This document shows, piece by piece, positions 18,759-25,930 of a stretch of 64,000 nt of DNA; position 1 is the first letter of the stretch, and each line of letters begins with the position of its first letter. This DNA comes from a bacterium. Lineage in GTDB: Bacteria; Zhuqueibacterota; Zhuqueibacteria; Residuimicrobiales; Krinioviventaceae. The notes below the pieces were generated by a model. That model worked only from the letters and a program-made list of their open reading frames with translations. It made no database searches and was not told where the DNA came from. Location of the stretch: contig JAKQIY010000030.1 in NCBI GenBank assembly GCA_029561455.1, positions 124,001 through 188,000 on the forward strand, in the 5' to 3' direction. The position numbers were made by a program, and so were the translations under genes.

Positions 18759-18851
18759 GTAGTGTCCACCTGTGTAACCTGAAGAGATAAGCAAATATGG
18801 AATTTGATTATCTCTTAAATTTTCATGTAATTACAGCGAGGTGGACTCTAC
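18759..18851. repeat. nested inverted repeat, MITE-like or bidirectional terminator
   Basis: The outer arms GTAGTGTCCACCT (18759-18771) and AGGTGGACTCTAC (18839-18851) are inverted copies with one mismatch. Inside lies a perfect nine-base inverted repeat, AAGAGATAA (18782-18790) and TTATCTCTT (18808-18816). It fills the gap between two convergent genes. The outer ends resemble the inverted ends near 29893 and 29976. Confidence 0.6.
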
Positions 18852-18863
18852 TTTGCAAACAGT

Positions 18864-20111
18864 TTATTCTCTAGCCTTTAATTTACCGTTTTGCAGGCGT
18901 TCCGGAACCCAGCCGGCCGGAACCGGTTTGGGCCAGGTGTAGAAATTTTTACTTTCTATGGTCGCGCCGTTATTGGCTGCGCTGGTGTACAGAGCCTCTA
19001 CCTGTCCCAGAATATTGACCGCCTGAATAGCGTTGCGTTGATATTTTTCTCTTTTCACAACGCAGTGCAAAAATTCCACCAGTTCCCGGGCAAACGGGTC
19101 ATGATAGGGCAGGTCGAAATACTGCCAGTGGTCGCGCCATTCGATCTTGCCGCCAACAACCGATTTTTCCCAGCGGTTGGCCGGGGCGGTCTCTTTCCAT
19201 TGCACTTTTAGGCCATAAAGGCCAAATACCATCGAGCCGCCATCGCCGTCTACAGTTATTTCCAGCGGTCCAAATTCGGAATTGACCCGCCGGTACCATG
19301 ACCATACCGAGGTATTGACCACGCCGCTCGTATGCTCGCGCCGCAGCGTCGCATAATCTTCCACATCGCAGTTGATAATGGTTTTGCCGTCGGTACTCAG
19401 TCTTTTGGGTACAATCAGCCGCGCTACCGCGCCCAGGCGTTCCGTTACGCCGAACAGCGCTTGGGACAAATACCCTTCATGGCACATATCCAGAATTATA
19501 CCGCCGCCCGCTTCAGCAAACAGCCAGTTAAAATCCGGACGCTGCCCGGAGAATTCCTTGTTGCCGCCCAGTCCCGGGCCGACTTCATAACCGAACAGCA
19601 TTTGTACGCTGAGCGGTTTAATTTTCGGCATTAATTCCATGGCTTTCAGCAACCCCGGCGTGGAAAGCATGTGGTGAACCACGCCGTGCATAAAGCCTTT
19701 TTTCTCCAGGGCGTCGACAATAGCATAGCCGTCGCCATAATTGGGCGCCAGGGGTTTTTCCATAAATACAAAAGTGGTTTTAGCATCCAGCAGGGCCAGC
19801 GATTCCAGCGCCACCTCACGGCGGATGCCGGTAGAAATGGTACAGTGATAGATTTGCGTTGCCGGGTTTATTTTGCGGGCAAACTCGTACGCTTCCGGAA
19901 GGTCGGCAAAATAATGCTGCAAGCCTTTTTCAGACGCCATTTTGCCAACTTTATCCAGGTTACGGCTGATGCCGATGGGTACCGGGATAATCGTCTCGCC
20001 GCCCACTTGCGCCATCTTGTCTCTGGCTATGAGCTGCAGGGCGGACAAGGCAATTTGTCCCATCCGCCCGGTGATGCCATGAATAATGACGGGTATTTCA
20101 AGATAGGCCAT
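18864..20111 (-). CDS. Gfo/Idh/MocA-family NAD(P)-dependent oxidoreductase
   Basis: The 415-residue protein has an N-terminal Rossmann-like region (IHGITGRMGQIAL near residue 10) and the family's catalytic lysine motif, seen here as FVFMEKPLAP. The C-terminal alpha/beta dimerisation domain includes GGGIILDMCHEGY. Family members oxidise or reduce sugars, inositols and related compounds. The glycine-rich motif is closer to GxTGxMG than the usual GxGxxG, so cofactor preference is unclear. GGAGAA lies just before the ATG. It lies 73 bases downstream of asd on the same strand and may share its transcript; no pathway link is evident. Confidence 0.82.
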   Translation of the reverse strand: MAYLEIPVIIHGITGRMGQIALSALQLIARDKMAQVGGETIIPVPIGISRNLDKVGKMASEKGLQHYFADLPEAYEFARKINPATQIYHCTISTGIRREVALESLALLDAKTTFVFMEKPLAPNYGDGYAIVDALEKKGFMHGVVHHMLSTPGLLKAMELMPKIKPLSVQMLFGYEVGPGLGGNKEFSGQRPDFNWLFAEAGGGIILDMCHEGYLSQALFGVTERLGAVARLIVPKRLSTDGKTIINCDVEDYATLRREHTSGVVNTSVWSWYRRVNSEFGPLEITVDGDGGSMVFGLYGLKVQWKETAPANRWEKSVVGGKIEWRDHWQYFDLPYHDPFARELVEFLHCVVKREKYQRNAIQAVNILGQVEALYTSAANNGATIESKNFYTWPKPVPAGWVPERLQNGKLKARE

Positions 20112-20184
20112 TTCTTCTCCACAGGTTTCTATTCTGTTTACCAGCGCTATTTTGTGTAAAGCATTATTTTCTTGTTAAAACAGA

Positions 20185-21243
20185 TTACAGCATATTTTGC
20201 CGGTAAGCCAGTTCGGCGTTCAAAACTGAACCGCCGGCTGCGCCGCGCACCAGGTTATTGGATATGGTGACAAACCGGATGATGTTTTTATTCACTTCCA
20301 GGCGGCCAATAGCCACAGCCATACCGCGGGTTCTTTTTGGCGTACCCAGGTTTACATCATAACGGGGCTGGGGGCGATCCACATCGGCCAGATAGATGAC
20401 CGGCTTTTCCGGCGTCGTTGGCAAACCGGCTACGGCAGCCGGAGTTTTATAGTTTTTAATCCCGGCAAGCACGCTCTCGTAATCGGCCGGTTTGTCCAGT
20501 TCCGCATGCACCGAGATCAGGTGCCCGATGATGGTAGGCACACGTACACAATGGGCGAAAACTTCCCAGTCCGTGGGGTGAATGGCGTTATTGCTAAAAG
20601 CGCCGCAGATCTTGCGCGTTTCGGCAACCATTTTGGGTTCTTCATTCTTGATATAGGGAATAACATTGCCGTTAATGTCCAACGCGGGAACGCCCGGATA
20701 TCCTGCGCCGGAGATTGCCTGGTAACTGGCGACCACCAGTTTTTTAATGCCGAATGGAATAATAGGCAGTAAGGCCATAGTGAGGCCGGTGGTGGTGCAG
20801 TTGGCATTGGTAACAATAAATCCTTTGCTGCTTTTTTGCTGGGTTTTTACCAATTCCAGGTGCGGATAGTTCACTTCCGGGATCAGGATCGGCACATGCT
20901 CGTCCATACGCCAGGAACTGGCATTGGAAAAGACTTTGATGCCTTTGGCCGCGGCTTCTTTTTCAATATCGGTGGCAATTTCAGTCGGCAGACCGGAAAA
21001 AGCAATTTCCACGCCTTTATCGACCAGCGCCTTTACTTCATTCTGGTCGAAGGTCATCTCTTTGAATTCAGCGGGTATGCCGCCTTTGACATGTTCCTTG
21101 ATCTCGGCCAGTTTTTTGCCGGTGCGCGCATCGCTGGCGCAGATGGCGGTCAATTCAAAGTAGGGATGGCCGCTTAAAAGTTTTAAAAAGTTTTGGCCGA
21201 CCACTCCGGTAGCTCCCAAAACAGCGCATTTTATTTTCTTCAT
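20185..21243 (-). CDS. asd: aspartate-semialdehyde dehydrogenase, archaeal/fungal type
   Basis: The 352-residue enzyme has the NADP-binding motif GATGVVGQNF at residues 10-19 and the catalytic cysteine in NANCTTTGL (about residue 150). Conserved C-terminal segments such as RTRGMAVAIGRL are also present. It reduces aspartyl phosphate to aspartate semialdehyde, the branch point to lysine, diaminopimelate, threonine, methionine and isoleucine. Sequence details (NxNCTT, TRGM) match the archaeal/fungal branch rather than the E. coli-type enzyme. A GAGGGA site precedes the ATG. The upstream leader contains a complete predicted attenuator. Confidence 0.95.
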   Translation of the reverse strand: MKKIKCAVLGATGVVGQNFLKLLSGHPYFELTAICASDARTGKKLAEIKEHVKGGIPAEFKEMTFDQNEVKALVDKGVEIAFSGLPTEIATDIEKEAAAKGIKVFSNASSWRMDEHVPILIPEVNYPHLELVKTQQKSSKGFIVTNANCTTTGLTMALLPIIPFGIKKLVVASYQAISGAGYPGVPALDINGNVIPYIKNEEPKMVAETRKICGAFSNNAIHPTDWEVFAHCVRVPTIIGHLISVHAELDKPADYESVLAGIKNYKTPAAVAGLPTTPEKPVIYLADVDRPQPRYDVNLGTPKRTRGMAVAIGRLEVNKNIIRFVTISNNLVRGAAGGSVLNAELAYRQNML

Positions 21244-21290
21244 TGGTCCCTCGGTTGTTTTTGATCTAATTGTTTATACTGCTTTATACG

Positions 21291-21326
21291 AAAAAAGCCC
21301 ACAGTTAAGGTGATTCTGTGGGCTTT
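21291..21326 (-). terminator. intrinsic terminator in the asd leader (attenuator)
   Basis: Read on the minus strand, AAAGCCCACAG (21326-21316) and CTGTGGGCTTT (21304-21294) form a perfect 11-pair stem with an 11-base loop, ending in six T. It lies about 50 bases upstream of the asd start codon, downstream of a good promoter and a leader peptide. It would therefore stop asd transcription unless prevented. Confidence 0.88.
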
Positions 21327-21373
21327 ATTTTCTCTGATTTTTAAAACAATCAATGTATGATATAATAAAGCCC
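21320..21373 (-). promoter_or_regulatory. antiterminator pairing in the asd leader
   Basis: On the minus strand, GGGCTTTATT (21373-21364) is perfectly complementary over ten bases to AATAAAGCCC (21329-21320). The second segment contains seven bases of the 5' arm of the terminator, so the two pairings exclude each other. The first segment lies inside the leader-peptide reading frame, where a translating ribosome can cover or expose it. Confidence 0.75.
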
Positions 21374-21424
21374 GGAATAACCTCTGGTTTTTTTATTAGT
21401 TTTTATCTGGACAAGAGATTTCAT
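21350..21424 (-). CDS. predicted leader peptide of the asd attenuator (24 residues)
   Basis: An ATG at 21424-21422 opens 24 codons ending in TGA at 21352-21350. Residues 7-13 are IKTNKKT: lysine, threonine and asparagine, all made from aspartate, plus isoleucine made from threonine. In all there are four Lys, two Thr, one Asn and three Ile. The antiterminator segment starts at codon 18, so a ribosome stalled at codons 8-13 leaves it free. A ribosome that reaches the stop codon covers it. No strong Shine-Dalgarno site is visible, which is the weak point. The peptide itself probably has no function beyond sensing charged tRNA. Confidence 0.7.
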   Translation of the reverse strand: MKSLVQIKTNKKTRGYSGLYYIIH

Positions 21425-21471
21425 ATTAATTGTACCGGGTTTTATTAATTTTTTTGGTTATAAATTTATGT

Positions 21472-21500
21472 AATATAATTAATTCACAAGGCAATGTCAA
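21472..21500 (-). promoter_or_regulatory. sigma-70 promoter of the asd leader transcript
   Basis: On the minus strand, a perfect TTGACA (21500-21495) and TATATT (21477-21472) are separated by exactly 17 bases. Transcription should start near 21465, giving about 40 bases before the leader peptide and about 220 before asd. Confidence 0.8.
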
Positions 21501-21654
21501 GAGGGTTTTGGGGAATGATTATCGAAATTAATAAAAGTTTAACAATTATCATAATAAAAGTAATGATCGTAAAAAATAAATTTTGGAAAAATTTATTGAT
21601 TTTTATATATTTATGAATTATTTATTATATCAACTTTCTTAATAAGGATTTTGA

Positions 21655-23451
21655 ATGAAAACACAAAAATATTCGGTTAATCAACATCTTATAGAAACAA
21701 TCTTGGCGTGGGTAAATGCCGAAGAAATTGCCATTCCTGAAATTCAGCGACCTTTCGTATGGGATACAACTAAAGTTCGTGATTTTATGGATTCTTTATA
21801 TCATGGTTATCCGGTTGGATATTTAATAGCATGGAAAAATCCAAATGTCCGTTTAAAGGATGGAACTTTATCAGAAGGAAAAAAAATATTAATTGATGGG
21901 CAACAACGTGTCACTGCCTTAACCGCGGCAATATTGGGAAAGTATATTATCAATAAAGAATATCAAAGAGTTAAAATTTTTATTTCTTTTAATCCTATTG
22001 AGGAAAAATTTGAAGTTTTTAACCCAGCTATTGAAAAAAATATAATGTGGATACCAAATATTGCACCATTAATTAATGGTGAAGTCGGTTTGATCAAAAG
22101 TGTTAATAATTATTGTGCTCTTAATCCTCAAACGAATTCGGATGTGATTGAACGAAATATTACAAAGTTAATGAATATTACAAAAAAGCAAATTGGATTA
22201 ATTGAGCTTGCCTCGGATTTAGATATTGAAATTGTAACAGAAATTTTTATCCGTATTAATTCAAAAGGAGTGGTGTTAAGTCAGGCAGATTTTGCAATGT
22301 CAAAGATAACATCCAATGAAAAGTTTAATGGTCCGATTATTAGAAAATGTATTGATTACTTTTGCCATTTAGCTGTTGCGCCGGAATTTTATCAGACCAT
22401 TGAAGATATAGATAAGGATTTTTGCAAAACGCACTATTTTCAAAAAATGAGCTGGCTAAAGGAAGAGAATGATGATTTGTATGATCCTGATTATAGTGAT
22501 TTATTAAGAGTTGCTTTCACATCCAAATTTGAAAGAGGACGGTTATCTGATTTGGTTGCTCTTTTATCAGGTCGTAATTTCGAAACCAGAGGGTATGAAG
22601 AAGAGATAGCAAAATTATCTTTTGAAAAATTGGAAAATGGGCTTTTGAATTTTATAAATGAAAACAATTTTAAAAAATTTATTATGATTATACGCTCGGC
22701 TGGTTTTATTTCTTCAAGCCTTGTAAGATCACAAAATGCTTTAAACTTTGCATATATTGTTTATTTGAAATTACGCGAGATGAAATATGAATCTGCTGAA
22801 ATCGAGTCTTTTGTAAGAAAATGGTTTGTGATGTCAATTTTGACAGGTCGATATTCTGGTTCCCCTGAAAGTTCTTTTGATTTTGATATTAAACAAATTA
22901 CTAACAAAGGTATGAAAGAATTTCTCCTGGATATTGAAAGTGCAGAATTATCAGATGCCTATTGGAATGCTTCATTACCCCAAAGTCTCAATTCTTCTGT
23001 TGCAAGTAGTCCTTATTTAAATGTCTTTCTTGCAGCCCAGGTCAGGGCAAATGATAAAGGTTTTCTTTCAAAAGATATTTTAATCGCGGATCTTATAACA
23101 TTGAAAGGAGATATTCATCACATTTTTCCCAAAGACTATTTAAAGTCATTTGGCTTAAACCGTAGTGATTATAACCAGATAGCAAATTATGTTTATATGC
23201 AATCAGAAATAAATATTAGGGTAGGCAATAAATCACCTTTAATTTACTTTAATGAAATTTTAAATCAGATACTTAATGGTGGTCTTAAGTATGGTGGTAT
23301 AAATAACAAAGAACAATTAAAAGAAAATTTTCAAATGAACTGTATTCCTGAAACTGTTTTTAATATGGATATAGAAGATTATGAGGAGTTTTTAAAGCAA
23401 AGAAGAATTTTAATGGCAAAAAAAATTAGTAATTATTATTTTTTACTATAA
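21655..23451 (+). CDS. DUF262 and HNH (GmrSD-like) protein, probable defence nuclease
   Basis: The 598-residue protein has an N-terminal DUF262 domain with IPEIQRPFVWD (residues 27-37), FMDSLYHGYPVG and the DGQQR motif (residues 81-85). Its C-terminal part carries GDIHHIFPKDYL near residue 487, the His-rich motif of the DUF1524/HNH nuclease region. GmrS/GmrD and related single-chain proteins restrict phage with modified DNA, using NTP through DUF262. The gene is much richer in A and T than its neighbours and stands alone, which suggests acquisition. No methylase or other defence gene is adjacent. AAGGA lies before the ATG. Confidence 0.82.
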   Translation: MKTQKYSVNQHLIETILAWVNAEEIAIPEIQRPFVWDTTKVRDFMDSLYHGYPVGYLIAWKNPNVRLKDGTLSEGKKILIDGQQRVTALTAAILGKYIINKEYQRVKIFISFNPIEEKFEVFNPAIEKNIMWIPNIAPLINGEVGLIKSVNNYCALNPQTNSDVIERNITKLMNITKKQIGLIELASDLDIEIVTEIFIRINSKGVVLSQADFAMSKITSNEKFNGPIIRKCIDYFCHLAVAPEFYQTIEDIDKDFCKTHYFQKMSWLKEENDDLYDPDYSDLLRVAFTSKFERGRLSDLVALLSGRNFETRGYEEEIAKLSFEKLENGLLNFINENNFKKFIMIIRSAGFISSSLVRSQNALNFAYIVYLKLREMKYESAEIESFVRKWFVMSILTGRYSGSPESSFDFDIKQITNKGMKEFLLDIESAELSDAYWNASLPQSLNSSVASSPYLNVFLAAQVRANDKGFLSKDILIADLITLKGDIHHIFPKDYLKSFGLNRSDYNQIANYVYMQSEINIRVGNKSPLIYFNEILNQILNGGLKYGGINNKEQLKENFQMNCIPETVFNMDIEDYEEFLKQRRILMAKKISNYYFLL

Positions 23452-23604
23452 ATGATTTTTCAAGTGATCCATTTTTTTAGGTAGTATAATCGTATGTGCC
23501 AATAATTTTTAATTCTCAATTTTGAGAGTTATCTTCTTTTAGTTTGCCTTGTAAACATAGTCAGTGCTACCCTAACCTGTTTAATTCATCGCCTTACTTT
23601 TTAC

Positions 23605-25260
23605 CTATTCATTTACCTTTCCTGTAATTCGACGGACTGGTGTTAATTGTCCATCGATGAGGTTATAGTATGTAAAAGCCGGTTCGGAATTATAATTACT
23701 GAAAAACCGGTCAATGTCTTCGCCGGTGATGCCCAATTGTTGCAAGTTTTTACTGGGAATATACTCTGCTAAAAGCGGCGCGTAATATACATGATAACCA
23801 CCTTCCAGGGTGGCGTCGATGCGACGGCGCAGGTATGCAAACGTGTCTTCCGGGTTGTTGCTGCGTCGCAAATAGTTATAGGGGTGAACCGTGTGGCGCC
23901 GGTCGTAATAATAGCGCAAATGCGGCACCATACTGCCCATGGTGATCAACAGGTCATTGCTGCCGGTATTGTTCACCCACTGAGCGATTGCGGCTTGAAA
24001 AGCGGGATTGGGCCTGGTTTGGGGAATAATACCGGTTTGCAGATTGAAAACAAAGATCAAACCTGCCACCGCCAGGTAATAGTACATTGCTATTTTCTTG
24101 ATAACCGGGGAACCGACCACTTTCCACATTGACCCGATGTTGATTATCAGCATCATCAACGGCACGACGGCCAGCAGCCAGAATTTGGGATTTAACGGCT
24201 CCCACCACTGGATCAACGCCGACATTATGATGAGCTGTGCAACGGCGGCCAATACTAAAAGCCACTGTGTTTTATACAGCTTTTTATAAAACAATCCATA
24301 ACCTGCCAGCGGCAACAGCATTAATATGAACAACAGGTTGCGGATGATCTTTCCGGACAGGCTCTCGGTGGAATAGAGAAAAGTAAAAATGATGATCCGA
24401 GCGCTATCGGCCAGATTGTCATAATTGTCCAAACTGCCATATTGGGAATTGCCAAAATAACCCTTGAGCCAGGCGGCGATCAACGGCAGCGACAGCGATC
24501 GGGTGGCAAGAATGCCGAAAACCAGGTAGCCGCAAACCACCGTTACACCGGCAGCAATAATAAACAGCGTCGCCGTCTTGAACGCTTTTAATGTGATACC
24601 GTACATGCCGAGAATCATGATCACAGCTGCAATGCCGAAAACACCGTTCAATTGATGCGCTAAAATTGCCAGTCCCCAGCACAAACCTGTTAATATAAGG
24701 TGTTTGGATGTACCTGAATGAGAAGATTTGAGAACTTTTTTATCGTAGCAAATATAGTGCCAATTGACGGATACCCCCCCCCCCCCATTTTCAAAAAAAT
24801 TCTTTAACATAAGCATCCAGGTCAGCAGAGCAAACAAAAAGGCGATGATGTAAATATCGCCGGTCATAATGTAATGCCAAAAGCTGAAACCAACCCCCGC
24901 CAACAGGGACAAGCCCAGGGCGGCGGCGCTGTGAAAGCCGAATAACCGGCGCAGGGACAGGTACAAAAGCACAATCGTCAGGCTGCCGAACAAGCTGTTG
25001 AGCATTTGAAAAACCGCCAGCGCCCGGCCTGAATATGAAAATACATGGCACACCAGAATATATACGCTGTTGAGTATAACGTGTCCCAGCGGATGGTTAC
25101 CCCAGATGGCTTCTACGCCTTTGGTTTCCGCTTCCCAGCCGTAACAGATCGAGTCCCAGTGCTGTATGGAGATATCGGGTTTAAAAGAGGTGTACAATAC
25201 TAAAAATAAAATAAATAATATTGCCGGTAGAATCTTATCCACAATCTTTAAATTTTTCAT
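23605..25260 (-). CDS. GT-C-like polytopic membrane glycosyltransferase with a poly-G tract
   Basis: The 551-residue protein has about ten membrane helices. An N-terminal loop has HWDSICYGWEAE and NHPLGHV, resembling the acidic first loop of PMT-like GT-C enzymes that use polyprenyl-phosphate sugars. A soluble C-terminal region of about 120 residues follows. Codons near residue 159 contain an uninterrupted run of 13 G (minus strand) in a hydrophilic loop, read as NGGGGV. Length change in this run would shift the frame, as in phase-variable surface-sugar genes. Function is inferred from topology and weak motif similarity only. Confidence 0.65.
   Translation of the reverse strand: MKNLKIVDKILPAILFILFLVLYTSFKPDISIQHWDSICYGWEAETKGVEAIWGNHPLGHVILNSVYILVCHVFSYSGRALAVFQMLNSLFGSLTIVLLYLSLRRLFGFHSAAALGLSLLAGVGFSFWHYIMTGDIYIIAFLFALLTWMLMLKNFFENGGGGVSVNWHYICYDKKVLKSSHSGTSKHLILTGLCWGLAILAHQLNGVFGIAAVIMILGMYGITLKAFKTATLFIIAAGVTVVCGYLVFGILATRSLSLPLIAAWLKGYFGNSQYGSLDNYDNLADSARIIIFTFLYSTESLSGKIIRNLLFILMLLPLAGYGLFYKKLYKTQWLLVLAAVAQLIIMSALIQWWEPLNPKFWLLAVVPLMMLIINIGSMWKVVGSPVIKKIAMYYYLAVAGLIFVFNLQTGIIPQTRPNPAFQAAIAQWVNNTGSNDLLITMGSMVPHLRYYYDRRHTVHPYNYLRRSNNPEDTFAYLRRRIDATLEGGYHVYYAPLLAEYIPSKNLQQLGITGEDIDRFFSNYNSEPAFTYYNLIDGQLTPVRRITGKVNE
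24774..24786 (-). repeat. 13-base homopolymeric G tract inside a coding region
   Basis: Thirteen consecutive C on the plus strand, so G in the coding strand, fall inside the GT-C-like gene. This is by far the longest G or C run in the window. Homopolymers of this length are prone to slipped-strand mutation. Confidence 0.95.
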
Positions 25261-25930
25261 TATTTTTCCCCAACACCCAAGTTGTTACCTGAAAATAGTA
25301 AACTTGCCCATTTAAAAAAGAAATAATATATATCCGGTTGCTTTTTATGGAAATTCCCAACGGGAAATAGTTACTAAATATAGAAACAGGAATCAAGGAA
25401 TGCAAGAAGTATTTTGGTGTAAAATTTAGCTGGAAATGGAAAAATTTAATATAGCAGCTTTTCACCCGGACGCTCTTGTTTTTAGCGGATTATTTTTGAT
25501 CTGCCTGATATTGCCCCGGTTTTGTGTTCCCCCTGAATTTCTAAAATGAACGATTGTTATTTAATATCGAACTTTTAATAAATATCAAGTCTTGATTGTT
25601 TCTCTGCGTTTTTTGCGGCCTCTGCGGTTAAAATAAAAAAAATGAAACCGCAGAGAACGCGGGGGCGCAGAGGAAGAAAAAGAATATAATTGTTTTCTGT
25701 CTTATTTATGTGTAATAATTTTGAGTAATATTATATACTGGTCAATTTTATACCTTGTAAAATCACCGGGTAATCGGCAAAATTCCCCCCCCAAAAAAAC
25801 CATATAAAGACAAGATTATTTCCAAAAAGACGCTTTGAAATATCAAATAAAATCACGAGATTTTATTTAGTAATTTAATCTGCTTTAAAAGGGTGTGTTT
25901 GCCGGATTTGGTTTTAAAAATGAGGTGTTT
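25261..25930. other. intergenic region with palindromic repeat and C8 tract
   Basis: This 670-base gap separates the divergent GT-C-like and GH127-like genes. It contains a nested palindrome (25599-25675) and a run of eight C followed by seven A (25785-25799). No gene was recognised. The promoters for both flanking genes must lie here but cannot be identified with confidence. Confidence 0.6.
25599..25675. repeat. palindromic repeat built on CGCAGAG
   Basis: The inner arms, within CCTCTGCGGTT (25619-25629) and at AACCGCAGAG (25646-25655), pair over ten bases. The outer arms TTTCTCTGCG (25599-25608) and CGCAGAGGAA (25666-25675) pair with one mismatch. The unit CGCAGAG or its complement occurs four times. 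Similar CGCAGAG-rich palindromes are known as dispersed intergenic repeats in several bacterial groups. Confidence 0.65.
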
